Below are positions 29,146 through 38,649 of a stretch of 64,000 nt of DNA, one piece after another. Made by a program: the position numbers and the translations under genes. Origin of the DNA: Flavobacteriaceae bacterium (GTDB lineage: Bacteria; Bacteroidota; Bacteroidia; Flavobacteriales; Flavobacteriaceae); assembly GCA_031277535.1 (NCBI GenBank), contig JAITMD010000006.1:493843-557842 (forward strand), in the 5' to 3' direction. The notes under the pieces are model-generated. The model worked only from the letters and a program-made list of their open reading frames with translations. It was not told the DNA's origin and made no database searches. Positions within the stretch are counted from its first letter, which is position 1. The number at the start of each line of letters is the position of its first letter.

Positions 29146-29183
29146 AAAAAAGCGCTATTCAATTATTGAATAGCGCTTTTTTT
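29146..29183. terminator. bidirectional terminator between pyk and the HD hydrolase
   Basis: A near-perfect palindrome (AGCGCTATTCAAT with its complement) is flanked by an A run and a T run and sits between convergent genes. Confidence 0.88.
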
Positions 29184-29832
29184 ATGCTTTCCCTTCCCAT
29201 TCTGCATAAAACTGAGCTAAATACAGTTCCATAAACTTATGGCGTTCTTCAGCAATCTGCTTTCCTGTTTGGGTATTCATTCTGTCCTTTAAAAGCAATA
29301 GTTTTTCATAAAAATGGTTCAGTGTTGTTCCTTTATGTTTTTTATACTCCTCCTTTGTCATATTCATCGCTGGTGGAATCATTGGATCATGTATCACTGT
29401 ATTTTTATATCCTCCATAATTAAATGTACGCGCTATTCCAATGGCTCCAATCGCATCTAATCGGTCAGCGTCTTGTACTATATCTAATTCTTTAGAGCTA
29501 AACTTCTTTTCGAAGTTTCCGCCTTTAAAAGAGATGTTTTCTATCCCTAAAACCACATGATCTATTGTTTGTTGATCAAACGCTAAAGAAGTTAACCATT
29601 CTCTTGCTTTTCGTGGTCCTACAGTTTCATCTCCTTGATGGAATTTACTATCTGCAATATCGTGCAATAAAGCGATAAGTTTTACAACTACCAAGTCTAC
29701 CTCCCCTTCTTTACTCGCAATGTTTAAAGCATTTCGATATACGCGTTCAATATGGAACCAATCGTGTCCACTTTCGGCATTTTGAAGTTCTTGCTTTACA
29801 TAGTTAATTGTTTGTTCTATTCGCTTATCCAT
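29182..29832 (-). CDS. HD-domain phosphohydrolase
   Basis: This 216-residue protein has the HD metal-site pattern: His in HDWFHIERVYRNA near 22, the HD pair in LLHDIADSKFH near 51 and the Asp in VQDADRLDAIGA near 118. The layout matches the YedJ/YpgQ group of small HD hydrolases, for which nucleotide pyrophosphatase or phosphatase activity has been reported in some members. The substrate here is unknown. It follows the desaturase gene by 20 bases on the same strand. Confidence 0.85.
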   Translation of the reverse strand: MDKRIEQTINYVKQELQNAESGHDWFHIERVYRNALNIASKEGEVDLVVVKLIALLHDIADSKFHQGDETVGPRKAREWLTSLAFDQQTIDHVVLGIENISFKGGNFEKKFSSKELDIVQDADRLDAIGAIGIARTFNYGGYKNTVIHDPMIPPAMNMTKEEYKKHKGTTLNHFYEKLLLLKDRMNTQTGKQIAEERHKFMELYLAQFYAEWEGKA

Positions 29833-29852
29833 ATTACACTATTTAGGCCTTC

Positions 29853-30851
29853 TTATTTGATTAAAGCAGGTTGTACCCACTTAAACACGTGTTCTTCTTT
29901 ATTAATATTCATACGCTCTGCAATACGAGTCATACGAGCTGGTAATTTCATTAAGTAATCTCTTGCTTTGTCTGCCTCATCTGTAAGATTCGTCAAACGG
30001 TCAATTTGCCATCTATCAATTAGCTTTTGCATAATATCTACATAATCCAATGCAGTATATACACCTAAGCGCTGTGCTGAATCAGAGAATAGCTCAAAAG
30101 CATCTCCCATCTTTCCACCAGATTCGCGAATTAAATTAGCAGGCATTGTAATTTTGCGTCTCATCATATCCGAAAAGGCCAACATCATTTCGCTTGGATC
30201 AACTTTAAAAATACGATCTACAAACTCGCTATATGCATGGTGGTGTCTCATTTCATCTCCTGCAATCAGACGACAAATTTTAGACAATTTATGATCTCCA
30301 TATTGTTTTGCCAACTTTGCTACTCTATTATGAGAAACATACGTTGCTAACTCTTGGAAACTTGTAAATACAAAGTTTTTATATGGGTCTCTATCTGTTC
30401 CTGGATCAAAACCATCATTGATTAAATGATGAGTCGTAATCTCTACTTCTTTCATATTCACACGTCCTGATAGATATAAATATCTATTTAACAGATCTCC
30501 ATGACGGTTTTCTTCTCCAGTCCAGTGGCGAATCCATTGTGCCCAACCATTACCTCTTTCGCCTTCACGTTGATTTACACCATCCACATCCATTAACCAA
30601 GACTCATATGTAGGTAACGCCTCCTCTGTAATAGTATCTCCAACAAGAACAACCCAAAAATCGTAAGGTAACTCCTTTGCATATTCTCTTAACTCTTTTA
30701 CATCCTCTAAGAATGTCTCACTCTCTGAATTTGGCAATAAATCCGAAGGCTGCCAGATTGTTTCTACAGGAATAAGGTAGTTTTCAACGAAACTATCAAT
30801 ATTCTTTTCTAAGAAGCGCATAACTTCTAAACGAACATTTTTTATAGACAT
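29853..30851 (-). CDS. acyl-ACP desaturase (ferritin-like di-iron)
   Basis: This 332-residue soluble enzyme is of the plant stearoyl-ACP desaturase family (PF03405). Its two di-iron half-sites are visible: EENRHGDLLNRYLY near 131 and DEMRHHHAYSEFV near 210, the EExxH/DExxH pattern. It should introduce a double bond into acyl-ACP for unsaturated lipids. The downstream HD gene and the upstream acyltransferase are on the same strand, which fits a membrane-lipid unit. A regulatory role could not be seen. Confidence 0.9.
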   Translation of the reverse strand: MSIKNVRLEVMRFLEKNIDSFVENYLIPVETIWQPSDLLPNSESETFLEDVKELREYAKELPYDFWVVLVGDTITEEALPTYESWLMDVDGVNQREGERGNGWAQWIRHWTGEENRHGDLLNRYLYLSGRVNMKEVEITTHHLINDGFDPGTDRDPYKNFVFTSFQELATYVSHNRVAKLAKQYGDHKLSKICRLIAGDEMRHHHAYSEFVDRIFKVDPSEMMLAFSDMMRRKITMPANLIRESGGKMGDAFELFSDSAQRLGVYTALDYVDIMQKLIDRWQIDRLTNLTDEADKARDYLMKLPARMTRIAERMNINKEEHVFKWVQPALIK

Positions 30852-30934
30852 AATACTTTGTTTGCGCCGTACTTCTACATCAGGTTTTGGTTTTGGTAGT
30901 TTGTTTGAGTAGGTTTGGCAATTATTATAATATA

Positions 30935-31666
30935 CTAATTGATTTTGGACTTTATTGTCTCTTCTGTTTGAAGGAAGAGTGTTTCAAAATCATAATCTTT
31001 TATCTTTACTGGTTTATGAGCATATAAACTAATCTTGGCACCTAATCCTAATGGGAAATTCCCAAATCGAAATAGTTTCCACGAATTATTTATTGTCAAT
31101 GGAACAACATAAGCATTAGGTGCAAACTTGCACAACATCTTTACACCATTTTCAGAAAACCTTTTAGGATGTCCATCTCTACTACGTGTTCCTTCAGGAA
31201 AGATTACCGCAGCACGATTAAACTTACTAATGTATTGACCTAATCCTTTAATTACAGTTAATGCCTGTTTAGCATCTTTACGATCGATTAATACAGAACC
31301 ACCATGTTTTAGGTTGTATGATACACTTGGTATTCCTTGTCCTAATTCTTTTTTGCTCACGAACTTAGGGTGTTGCTTTTTGAAAAACCAAATGATCATC
31401 GGAATATCAAACATACTCTGATGGTTTGATACAAAAACAATAGGTGCATCTTCTGGCAATTCTTCTTCTTGTTTAAACTTATAAGTTGTTCCCAAAATTC
31501 CAGTACACAACATAATCCACCAAACCATAGAATCAACAACTTTTTTATGTGCTTGGTACCCAAAGATATTTAACGCTAACCATTGTAAACCGTGAAATAT
31601 AATAAGGACGATAAGTAAGCAAATAACAAATAAGGCTGAAATAGGATAAGATAATATCTTCTGCAT
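30935..31666 (-). CDS. 1-acyl-sn-glycerol-3-phosphate acyltransferase
   Basis: This 243-residue inner membrane protein has an N-terminal hydrophobic helix and the PlsC motifs: the HX4D catalytic pair in SNHQSMFDIP near 81, and FPEGTRSRDG near 156. It transfers an acyl group to lysophosphatidic acid to make phosphatidic acid. It lies 83 bases upstream of the acyl-ACP desaturase on the same strand, so the two may supply and use unsaturated acyl chains together. Confidence 0.9.
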   Translation of the reverse strand: MQKILSYPISALFVICLLIVLIIFHGLQWLALNIFGYQAHKKVVDSMVWWIMLCTGILGTTYKFKQEEELPEDAPIVFVSNHQSMFDIPMIIWFFKKQHPKFVSKKELGQGIPSVSYNLKHGGSVLIDRKDAKQALTVIKGLGQYISKFNRAAVIFPEGTRSRDGHPKRFSENGVKMLCKFAPNAYVVPLTINNSWKLFRFGNFPLGLGAKISLYAHKPVKIKDYDFETLFLQTEETIKSKIN

Positions 31667-31700
31667 TTGATCGTTGTATTTATGAGCAAATATACACTTT

Positions 31701-31725
31701 AAAAAAAAACCACCCCAAGGGTGGT
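31701..31725 (-). terminator. terminator of the bacilliredoxin gene
   Basis: The stem ACCACCC/GGGTGGT with loop CAA is followed on the minus strand by a long T run. Confidence 0.85.
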
Positions 31726-31732
31726 CTATTTT

Positions 31733-32143
31733 TTAGCAATATTCTTGAAAAGCGTCTTTTAAGTTTTCTGCTATCAGCTCTGCTGGATTCCCTTCGATGT
31801 GATGTCTTTCTAACATGTGAACTAACTCTCCATCTTTGAACAAAGCCATTGAAGGCGATGAAGGAGGGAAAGGGAACATATGTTTACGAGCAGCATCTAC
31901 AGCATCTTTATCAACACCTGCGAAAACTGTTACAATTTGAGTTGGTTTTTTCTCACCACTCAAACTCATTACAGCCCCTGGACGTGCATTTCTTGCAGCA
32001 CACCCACATACTGAGTTTACAACTACTAAAGTAGTTCCTGATTTTGCTAATGCATTTTCAACTTCTTCTGCAGTATATAAAGCTTCAAATCCTGCATCAA
32101 CTAATTCTTGACGCATCGGTTTTACGATTTCTTCTGGATACAT
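31733..32143 (-). CDS. BrxA/BrxB-family bacilliredoxin
   Basis: This protein of about 136 residues has the family CGC active site in [15 protein letters not shown] near 50. In Bacillus these proteins remove bacillithiol from S-bacillithiolated targets; flavobacteria make bacillithiol-like thiols in some lineages, so a redox-repair role is plausible. The start at 32143 ([10 protein letters not shown]) is chosen because a -7 element (TAACTTTG, 32178-32171) would overlap the longer reading frame starting at 32173. Confidence 0.88.
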   Translation of the reverse strand: MYPEEIVKPMRQELVDAGFEALYTAEEVENALAKSGTTLVVVNSVCGCAARNARPGAVMSLSGEKKPTQIVTVFAGVDKDAVDAARKHMFPFPPSSPSMALFKDGELVHMLERHHIEGNPAELIAENLKDAFQEYC

Positions 32144-32170
32144 AATATTATAATTAAAAGTATTACTAAG

Positions 32171-32178
32171 CAAAGTTA
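32171..32178 (-). promoter_or_regulatory. -7 element of the bacilliredoxin gene
   Basis: TAACTTTG on the minus strand matches TAnnTTTG, 28 bases before the chosen start, and rules out the upstream ATG. Confidence 0.55.
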
Positions 32179-32235
32179 CATTTTTTTCTTACACAGTAAT
32201 GCACTCTACTTTACAAACAACTAAAGTACGGGTAA

Positions 32236-33381
32236 TTACTTCTTCTTGGTTGTTTTTTTCATTTTGTTTAACCAAATAAAGATTCCTGTTATAGGTAAAC
32301 TTGTAGCAATTAGACACACAATAAAATATATCGTTTTAGAGAATTTACCGTAAATATCTCCTAAATGAAGCGCTTTTATAGATGCTGATACTTTTTCCCC
32401 TACTGACTTATCGGCAAAGGCCTCTTTTTTCAAAACTAAACCGCTATACTGATCTAAGAAAACTCGATCTGTAGCACTCTCATTAAAACGAGCTATATCA
32501 TTTTTATTTATCTCATAACTTCCAATAGAATCTTTTGGAATTGCAATAGAAAGTGTTCTTGCAGTGAAAGGTAACTCTTTATTAGCGATTGCAATTGCCT
32601 GTTCTAAAGAAATTGTCTTTGCCTCAGTAAAAGCTGACTCAGGTTTTACCTCATCTCTACCTCCAAAAACCTTAGTTCCTAATACAGTGCTCAGTCCATC
32701 TCTATACCAATCGAAAGACCAACACAATCCTGTCAAAGACATAATCAGTACAACTAATAAAGTATAAAAACCTAAAGTATTATGTAAGTCGTGATTAATA
32801 CGTTTCCAATTTGCTTTGAACTTAACTTTAAATCCTGGTTTAAAACTTTTCCATCCTTTCATTTTTTTAGGAAACCACAAAATCAATCCTGAAATACTAA
32901 GAAAGACAAATATAATTGTAGCTGTTCCTACAATAGGACGTCCAACCTCACTTTCTAATAACAACCATCTATGTAATTTAAAAACAGTCATAAAAAACTC
33001 ACTGGCTTTTCCTTTTCCTTGAGCAATTACTTCTCCTGTATATTGATTAACATAGACAGAATCTCCTCTTTTATCTTCTCCTTTTGTTTTTACAGCAAAT
33101 ACATAAGGTTTTGCTACATCATTTGATAAAGAAACTCTTTGTACCTTTCCATTTGTAGTTTTTTCTACAAGACCTTTTAATTCATCAATTGGCAATACTT
33201 GCTCTTTAATTGCTGTTATATGATATCTTTCAGGTTCTAACCATTCTTCAATCTCACTTTTAAAAGTATAGATTGTACCTGTTAAACAAACAACAAAAAG
33301 AACTAATGAACTGGCAATTCCTAACCACAAATGCAGATCATTCATCAATTTTCGAAACGTGTATTTCTTATCTTTCTTCAT
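32236..33381 (-). CDS. PepSY-associated TM helix protein, siderophore-linked
   Basis: This inner membrane protein of about 381 residues has four hydrophobic segments: the first near 20-40, a pair in the middle (VGTATIIFVFLSISGLILWF and LGFYTLLVVLIMSLTGLCW) and the last near 355. Between them lie periplasmic PepSY-like domains. Family members beside siderophore receptors act as ferric-siderophore reductases or in uptake across the inner membrane. The start at 33381 (MKKDKKYTF) is preferred over an ATG 18 bases upstream. It lies downstream of the TonB siderophore receptor in one operon. Confidence 0.87.
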   Translation of the reverse strand: MKKDKKYTFRKLMNDLHLWLGIASSLVLFVVCLTGTIYTFKSEIEEWLEPERYHITAIKEQVLPIDELKGLVEKTTNGKVQRVSLSNDVAKPYVFAVKTKGEDKRGDSVYVNQYTGEVIAQGKGKASEFFMTVFKLHRWLLLESEVGRPIVGTATIIFVFLSISGLILWFPKKMKGWKSFKPGFKVKFKANWKRINHDLHNTLGFYTLLVVLIMSLTGLCWSFDWYRDGLSTVLGTKVFGGRDEVKPESAFTEAKTISLEQAIAIANKELPFTARTLSIAIPKDSIGSYEINKNDIARFNESATDRVFLDQYSGLVLKKEAFADKSVGEKVSASIKALHLGDIYGKFSKTIYFIVCLIATSLPITGIFIWLNKMKKTTKKK

Positions 33382-33400
33382 AAAAAAGGAGTAAAACATA

Positions 33401-33435
33401 CAAACACGACTCCATATAATACAAAGTCGTGTTTG
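33401..33435 (-). terminator. stem-loop between siderophore receptor and PepSY gene
   Basis: A perfect 11-bp stem (CAAACACGACT with AGTCGTGTTTG) with a 13-base loop sits in the gap. The following T tract is poor, so it is more likely an attenuator or processing site than a full stop. Confidence 0.55.
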
Positions 33436-33464
33436 ATAAACTAATTAATTTTTAAAATCTCTTA

Positions 33465-35873
33465 CTAAAATTTATATGTTAACTGTGCGGCAAAATTTCT
33501 TGGCGCAATTTCGTTGATATATCCACCTCTATAGTATGATGTATACCCTAACTCATTAAATATATTATTCATAAATACTTTCAAAGTTGCATTCTTATAT
33601 GAATAACCTAATTGAGCATTAACAGTTAAATATTCTGGCATATCAAATGGTCTCATATTTACATATGATCCGTGTCCATCCGCAGATCTTGAATACTCAT
33701 TAACTGGGCGACCTCCTACATAGTAAGCTCCAAGTCCTACTGATAATCCTTTTATTGCTCCCTGATCGAATTTATAGTTAACCCAACCATTTGCAGTATG
33801 TTCTGGAGCATTCATTGGCGCAGAACCATCAACGTAGTTTGGACTATCTTGGTATCTTGCAATTAAGTTTGCATAACCAAGCATTACTTCTAAATTCTTA
33901 GTAATTTTTCCATTTACCTCTAACTCAAAACCATTACGTTTAAGTGCTCCAACTTTCATATATGTATTTGTAGCCACACCATTTCCATCTATATATTGAG
34001 CTAATAGATTATCTTGGTTAATAAAGAAGTAGCTGAAGTTTACTCCTAAGTGATTATTAAACCAGTTAGATTTAAAACCAAACTCTACCTGATTTGTATC
34101 AGAAGGTCCTGCATATCCACCATCAACCATTTTGTTGTTTGATTGTCTTAAACTACTTGTTGATGTATAAGAAATAAACGTACTAATATTCTCTTGTGGC
34201 TTATAGATTAATCCTAAAATCGGGTTCCAACGATCAACAGTAGCATTAGCAGTAGTATTTCCGTTTAAGCGGCTATAACGGACACCTAACATAGCACTCA
34301 ATTTATCTCCAATTTGAATATAATCTTGTGCCATAAATCCATAAGTAGGAGTAACTGTTTTAGTATATCCACCTTTACTTGACAATCTATATTCAACATT
34401 GTCTGGACGCTCATTATTAATATCTTCTAATACATTAATCTTTTCTGCAAATAATTGACCGTTTACATATCCGTTATACGAATGAGATTCTACACTATTT
34501 TGTCTAAAATCAAACCCTACTTGGAACGTATGTTTTAAAGCTCCTGTAAAGATATCTTTACCTATTAAATCAGCTTGAAACACAGTATTTCTATCGTCTG
34601 AATCTCCTTTATTAATGCTTCTTTTTCTTTCTGCGTATTCACTCCAATCCACAATATCTTTTTGAGGTTTGTACAAGCTCAAAGAAGAATCTAATGTATT
34701 TGTTTTATAAATTGAATTTACAGATGAAACTCTAACACTAAACTTTTCACTCAACTGTCTTTCAAAACGAGCAACATAGTTTAAAGAGTTTACATTCATA
34801 TTATCTTGACGGAATCCCATAAAACGATTATGAGGCATTGTAAACAATTCGTTCACATAGTCTGGGCCTAAATTTACAGTTCCTTTATCTGGAGTATAAT
34901 CTCCATTTAAGTATTCCATTTCTACTGTAAACTTCGTTTTATCATCTATTTTCCACGCTAACGATGGGTTGAAATAGTAATGATTATTATTCACATAAGT
35001 TCTCCAACCATCATTACGCTCGTAAGCTCCATTGAAACGGAAAGAAATAGTTTCTTTTTTATCTAATACTTGTTCGAAATCCAATGTAGGACGAACTTGT
35101 CCATAGCTACCTGTACGGAATCCTATCTCTCTTTTATTCGAAAAGTTAGGTGTTTTTGTTACTAAGTTAATTACACCTCCTGCAGCTCCAAGTCCATTTC
35201 CAATTCCTTGTAATACAGCAGCAGACCCTTTAATTACCTCAACACTTTCCACTCCTTGCATATCTGCAATAGCTGATGCTGTTCTAAAATCAGAGTCCAT
35301 ACCAACACCATTTCGCAATACAGGAGTTCCTCTAAATCCACGCATTGACATACTTTCACCTGGTCCACCATAGTTTGAAAACTGTGTAACACCAGCTACA
35401 TTTCGTGTAGCTTCTGTAATAGTTAATGCTCCTTGTTCAGTAATAACGTGTCCTGGTACAATGCTAATTGTTTGTACTTGATCTTGAAGACCTAATGGCA
35501 AACGTGTTAAGTATTGTAATTGTTTTACATTTTTATTACTTCTACCATATACGGTAATATTCTCTAATTGATTATCTGCAACTAAAACGAAATTTGCAAC
35601 TTCGTCGTCTTTAATAACATTAATATCTTTTTCAACAGCTACGTAACCGATAAAAGTTGCTTTTATTTTACTTTTACCTTTTTTAACTCCTACTAATTTA
35701 TACTCCCCATTTTCATTTGCTTGAGTTACTAAACTTCCATCACCAATATAAACTGTTGCGAATGGAAGAGGTTTATTAACTTCGTCAACTATTCTTCCTT
35801 TTATTGTAGCATTTTGAGCTAAACTTACCATTACCCCAAAAACAGTAAGTATACTTGTACTAATAATCTTCAT
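33465..35873 (-). CDS. TonB-dependent siderophore receptor
   Basis: This 802-residue outer membrane receptor has a signal peptide (ending SLAQ), a carboxypeptidase-regulatory-like domain (TIKGRIVDEVNKPLPFATVYI) at about 22-105, a plug (VPGHVITEQGALTITEATRNVAG, MRGFRG, VEVIKGSAAVLQG) at about 135-240, and a 22-strand barrel ending in an aromatic C-terminus (LTYKF). The plug motifs are those of ferric-siderophore receptors such as FhuE or FpvA. The neighbouring PepSY protein supports ferric-siderophore uptake. The ligand is unknown. Confidence 0.92.
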   Translation of the reverse strand: MKIISTSILTVFGVMVSLAQNATIKGRIVDEVNKPLPFATVYIGDGSLVTQANENGEYKLVGVKKGKSKIKATFIGYVAVEKDINVIKDDEVANFVLVADNQLENITVYGRSNKNVKQLQYLTRLPLGLQDQVQTISIVPGHVITEQGALTITEATRNVAGVTQFSNYGGPGESMSMRGFRGTPVLRNGVGMDSDFRTASAIADMQGVESVEVIKGSAAVLQGIGNGLGAAGGVINLVTKTPNFSNKREIGFRTGSYGQVRPTLDFEQVLDKKETISFRFNGAYERNDGWRTYVNNNHYYFNPSLAWKIDDKTKFTVEMEYLNGDYTPDKGTVNLGPDYVNELFTMPHNRFMGFRQDNMNVNSLNYVARFERQLSEKFSVRVSSVNSIYKTNTLDSSLSLYKPQKDIVDWSEYAERKRSINKGDSDDRNTVFQADLIGKDIFTGALKHTFQVGFDFRQNSVESHSYNGYVNGQLFAEKINVLEDINNERPDNVEYRLSSKGGYTKTVTPTYGFMAQDYIQIGDKLSAMLGVRYSRLNGNTTANATVDRWNPILGLIYKPQENISTFISYTSTSSLRQSNNKMVDGGYAGPSDTNQVEFGFKSNWFNNHLGVNFSYFFINQDNLLAQYIDGNGVATNTYMKVGALKRNGFELEVNGKITKNLEVMLGYANLIARYQDSPNYVDGSAPMNAPEHTANGWVNYKFDQGAIKGLSVGLGAYYVGGRPVNEYSRSADGHGSYVNMRPFDMPEYLTVNAQLGYSYKNATLKVFMNNIFNELGYTSYYRGGYINEIAPRNFAAQLTYKF

Positions 35874-35886
35874 TTTATATTAAATA

Positions 35887-35945
35887 TTATTTAGACTTAT
35901 TTTAATTACAATGCAAATGTAAAACCATTCTAAATAACAAGCAAA
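35887..35945 (-). promoter_or_regulatory. promoter of the siderophore receptor with flanking inverted repeat
   Basis: On the minus strand TTTG (35945-35942), a 20-base spacer and TACATTTG (35921-35914) form a consensus promoter. A perfect 9-bp inverted repeat (TTATTTAGA at 35887-35895, TCTAAATAA at 35929-35937) brackets the -7 element. It may bind an iron regulator; which one is not known. Confidence 0.65.
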
Positions 35946-36189
35946 ACTAATTAAGACTTTTTTTAAATAAGAGATAGTTATATTATTTTAAATACAAAAC
36001 AACTGAAAATCAACAAACTAATATACAAAAACAACAAACAAGCACTATCATTTACGAAAAAACTTTAAAAGAAGAACTATTAAAACATATAAATAACCTT
36101 CTAAAAAGTCTTAAATTGTGTCTAATACAAGTAGCTTATTTTAACTTATACTAAATGAACAATATTGTCTATATCAAGAATTAAATTTA
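35946..36189. other. AT-rich intergenic stretch, nothing recognised
   Basis: Upstream of the siderophore receptor promoter lies very AT-rich sequence with no convincing gene or structured RNA. It ends at the terminator of the yraN operon. Confidence 0.5.
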
Positions 36190-36222
36190 TAAAAAAAGAC
36201 ATACTAAAGAATAGTATGTCTT
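36190..36222 (-). terminator. terminator of the dinB/LD-carboxypeptidase/yraN operon
   Basis: An 11-bp stem (AAGACATACTA with TAGTATGTCTT) with a 5-base loop is followed on the minus strand by a T run. Confidence 0.85.
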
Positions 36223-36269
36223 CCTATATTTTTCTCAAAATCTCTCATTACAACCAGCTTAAATTCAAT

Positions 36270-36629
36270 TTAAAAATGGTAAAAAGCATTGGGAATATGT
36301 TCTATTTCTATAGTTCCTTTATTACTGAACAAGGACAATATATCAAATCGTATTTCATTCGTTAATTGACGTTCTTCTACATAAGCATTAGCCAATGTAA
36401 TCAGCAGACTTATTTTCTTCTTGGTTACAAAATCTTGAGGTAAACCAAAATAAAGCGAACTTCGTGTTTTAACCTCTGCAATCACTAAAACATTATCCTT
36501 TAAGGCTATAATATCAGCCTCTGCTTTTTTATACCTCCAATTTCTTTCAAGAATCTTATACCCTGCTTCTTCCAGAAACTGAGCAGCGGCCAGCTCACCC
36601 TCTTTACCTAACTCATGATTTTTTGCCAT
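36270..36629 (-). CDS. YraN family (UPF0102) endonuclease-like protein
   Basis: This 119-residue protein has the restriction-endonuclease-like core of the YraN family: GKEGELAAAQFLEEAGY near 8, NWRYKKAEADIIALKDNVLVIAEVKTRSS with the catalytic Asp and EVK. The biological role is not settled. Its start lies 4 bases after the LD-carboxypeptidase stop, so it is translationally coupled. The same family is linked to DNA uptake and processing elsewhere. Confidence 0.9.
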   Translation of the reverse strand: MAKNHELGKEGELAAAQFLEEAGYKILERNWRYKKAEADIIALKDNVLVIAEVKTRSSLYFGLPQDFVTKKKISLLITLANAYVEERQLTNEIRFDILSLFSNKGTIEIEHIPNAFYHF

Positions 36630-36632
36630 ATC

Positions 36633-37529
36633 CTAAATAAAAGTTACCTCAACAGACTGTTCAGAAACTTTTACCTCAACTTCCCTGCCAAAAACAAGAG
36701 CTTGATTCATTTCTCCATGTCCTGCGGGAAAATCAAAGACAATAGGATAATCATACTCTGCTGTTATAGTTTGTATAATTTGTATTGCATTGTATCCAAA
36801 TGGTATTGCATTATCATGCATATCAGTCATTCCTCCAACAATTAAACCTGCTAAATCAGATAACAATCCATTTCTTTTTAAATTATACATCATACGATCA
36901 ATATGATATAAATACTCGTCTAAATCTTCAATAAATAAGATTTTTCCCTTAGTAGAAATAGCAGAAGACGATCCCAACAAACTATAAATAATTGAAAGAT
37001 TACCTCCTATCAATTCTCCTTTTGCCTTTCCAACTCTATTATTTACATCTCCTTGTTCACTATACGACAATACTTCTCCAAACCATGCCTTATACAAACT
37101 CGCTTTTGATTCTTCAGTTGCTTTTGAAACACTAAAGGCCATTATTCCATGAATTGTAGCCATACCTAAAGAATGAATATGATTGTGTAACACCGTAACA
37201 TCACTGAAACCAACAATCCATTTCGGATTAGCAAACAATAAATCAAAGTTAATTTGGTCAACAATTCGCACTGTTCCATATCCTCCTCGCGCGCACCAAA
37301 TAGCTTTGACAGAAGAGTCTGCCAACTGCTTATTAAAGTCATCTGCGCGTTCTTTGTCTGTTCCTCCTAATTGAAAATTATCATTATCAATCGTATCTCC
37401 CAATATAGGTATAAGCCCCCAAGACTCTAATAGCTCTATTGCTGGCTGAGCTTCTACTTTGGAAAACTTACGTGCTGTACACACAATTGCAACTTTATCT
37501 CCTTTTTTTAAATAGGCTGGTATAATCAT
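36633..37529 (-). CDS. LD-carboxypeptidase (peptidase S66 family)
   Basis: This 298-residue enzyme trims the terminal D-alanine from murein tetrapeptides during cell wall recycling. The S66 triad is visible: Ser in GFSDVTVLHNH near 105, Glu in FIEDLDEYLYHIDRM near 198 and His in FPAGHGEMNQA near 267. RGGYGTVRI near 82 is also characteristic. No signal peptide is seen, so it is cytoplasmic. It lies 20 bases after dinB and 3 bases before yraN. Confidence 0.92.
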   Translation of the reverse strand: MIIPAYLKKGDKVAIVCTARKFSKVEAQPAIELLESWGLIPILGDTIDNDNFQLGGTDKERADDFNKQLADSSVKAIWCARGGYGTVRIVDQINFDLLFANPKWIVGFSDVTVLHNHIHSLGMATIHGIMAFSVSKATEESKASLYKAWFGEVLSYSEQGDVNNRVGKAKGELIGGNLSIIYSLLGSSSAISTKGKILFIEDLDEYLYHIDRMMYNLKRNGLLSDLAGLIVGGMTDMHDNAIPFGYNAIQIIQTITAEYDYPIVFDFPAGHGEMNQALVFGREVEVKVSEQSVEVTFI

Positions 37530-37549
37530 TTGTTCTTTCTACTTAATGT

Positions 37550-38620
37550 TTAAAATTCAAATTCTAACTGTATCACTTGCGGCTCTTTTTTTGTATTGGT
37601 ATTCAAATTAGATACTGTTATACCTATTAACCGAACAGAATCTTTCAATTTTTCCTGATACAACAACGTTTTTGCAATATCCAAAACTATATCTTTATCC
37701 GATACATAATAAGGAAAAGTACTACTTCTTGTTTGCTGGACAAAATCGGAGTATTTAATTTTTAAGGTAATTGTTTTTGCAGCCAGATTCTGTTTCTTCA
37801 GTCGCAAACACAATTCTTCTACCAAGTAATCCAGCTTAGATTCTATAAATACCTCCGAAGACAAATTTTCATCAAATGTGCGTTCTGTTCCTAAGGATTT
37901 AATATTTCTATTAGAACGAACTTCTGAATGACTGATACCACGTACGATATTATAATAAGCACCACCTACTTTTCCAAACTGTTCGATTAAAAACTCTTGT
38001 GATTTAGCCTTTAGATCAAGTCCCGTAAAAATACCTAAATGATACATTTTATTAGCTGTCTTCTTTCCGATACCAAAGAATTTTTTAATCTCTAATTGTT
38101 CCAGAAATTTTTGTACCTCCTCTGGTTCTATTGTTTTCTGTCCATTTGGTTTATTAATATCACTGGCTATTTTTGCTAAAAACTTATTGATAGATATACC
38201 TGCTGAAGCAGTAAGCCCTGTTCTCTCCCAAATCTTTTGACGTATCTCTTGTGCAATTAAAGTAGCACTCAACATATTCTTCTTATTTGTAGTTACATCT
38301 AAAAAAGCTTCATCCAATGCAAGTGGTTCTACCAAATCAGTATACTCTAAGAATACTTCTCTAATTTGTCTGGAAACCTCTTTATATCGATTAAAACGAG
38401 GTGGTACAAAAATTAACTCAGGGCAAAGTCGTTTTGCCATTACTCCACTCATTGCACTTCGTACTCCAAATCTCCTGGCTTCATAACTTGCCGCTGCCAC
38501 CACTCCACGTTCACTACTTCCACCCACAGCAAGTGGTTTCCCTTTTAATTCAGGGAAATCTAATTGCTCTACTGAGGCATAAAAAGCGTCCATATCAACA
38601 TGTATAATTTTCCGATTCAT
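37550..38620 (-). CDS. dinB: DNA polymerase IV
   Basis: This 356-residue Y-family polymerase copies past DNA lesions with low fidelity. Motifs are HVDMDAFYASVEQLD at the start (catalytic Asp), AASYEARRFGVRSAM near 43, LDEAFLDVT near 102 (catalytic Asp-Glu) and SAGISINKFLAKIASD near 138. The C-terminus ends in a short segment resembling a clamp-binding motif (VIQLEFEF). A -7 element (TACATTTG, 38649-38642) is upstream. It heads an operon with an LD-carboxypeptidase and yraN. Confidence 0.95.
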   Translation of the reverse strand: MNRKIIHVDMDAFYASVEQLDFPELKGKPLAVGGSSERGVVAAASYEARRFGVRSAMSGVMAKRLCPELIFVPPRFNRYKEVSRQIREVFLEYTDLVEPLALDEAFLDVTTNKKNMLSATLIAQEIRQKIWERTGLTASAGISINKFLAKIASDINKPNGQKTIEPEEVQKFLEQLEIKKFFGIGKKTANKMYHLGIFTGLDLKAKSQEFLIEQFGKVGGAYYNIVRGISHSEVRSNRNIKSLGTERTFDENLSSEVFIESKLDYLVEELCLRLKKQNLAAKTITLKIKYSDFVQQTRSSTFPYYVSDKDIVLDIAKTLLYQEKLKDSVRLIGITVSNLNTNTKKEPQVIQLEFEF

Positions 38621-38641
38621 AGCTTGTTATCAGAGTATAAA

Positions 38642-38649
38642 CAAATGTA
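38642..38649 (-). promoter_or_regulatory. -7 element of the dinB operon
   Basis: TACATTTG on the minus strand matches TAnnTTTG, 22 bases before dinB. A TTTTTG lies 17 bases further upstream, slightly closer than the usual spacing. Confidence 0.55.
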
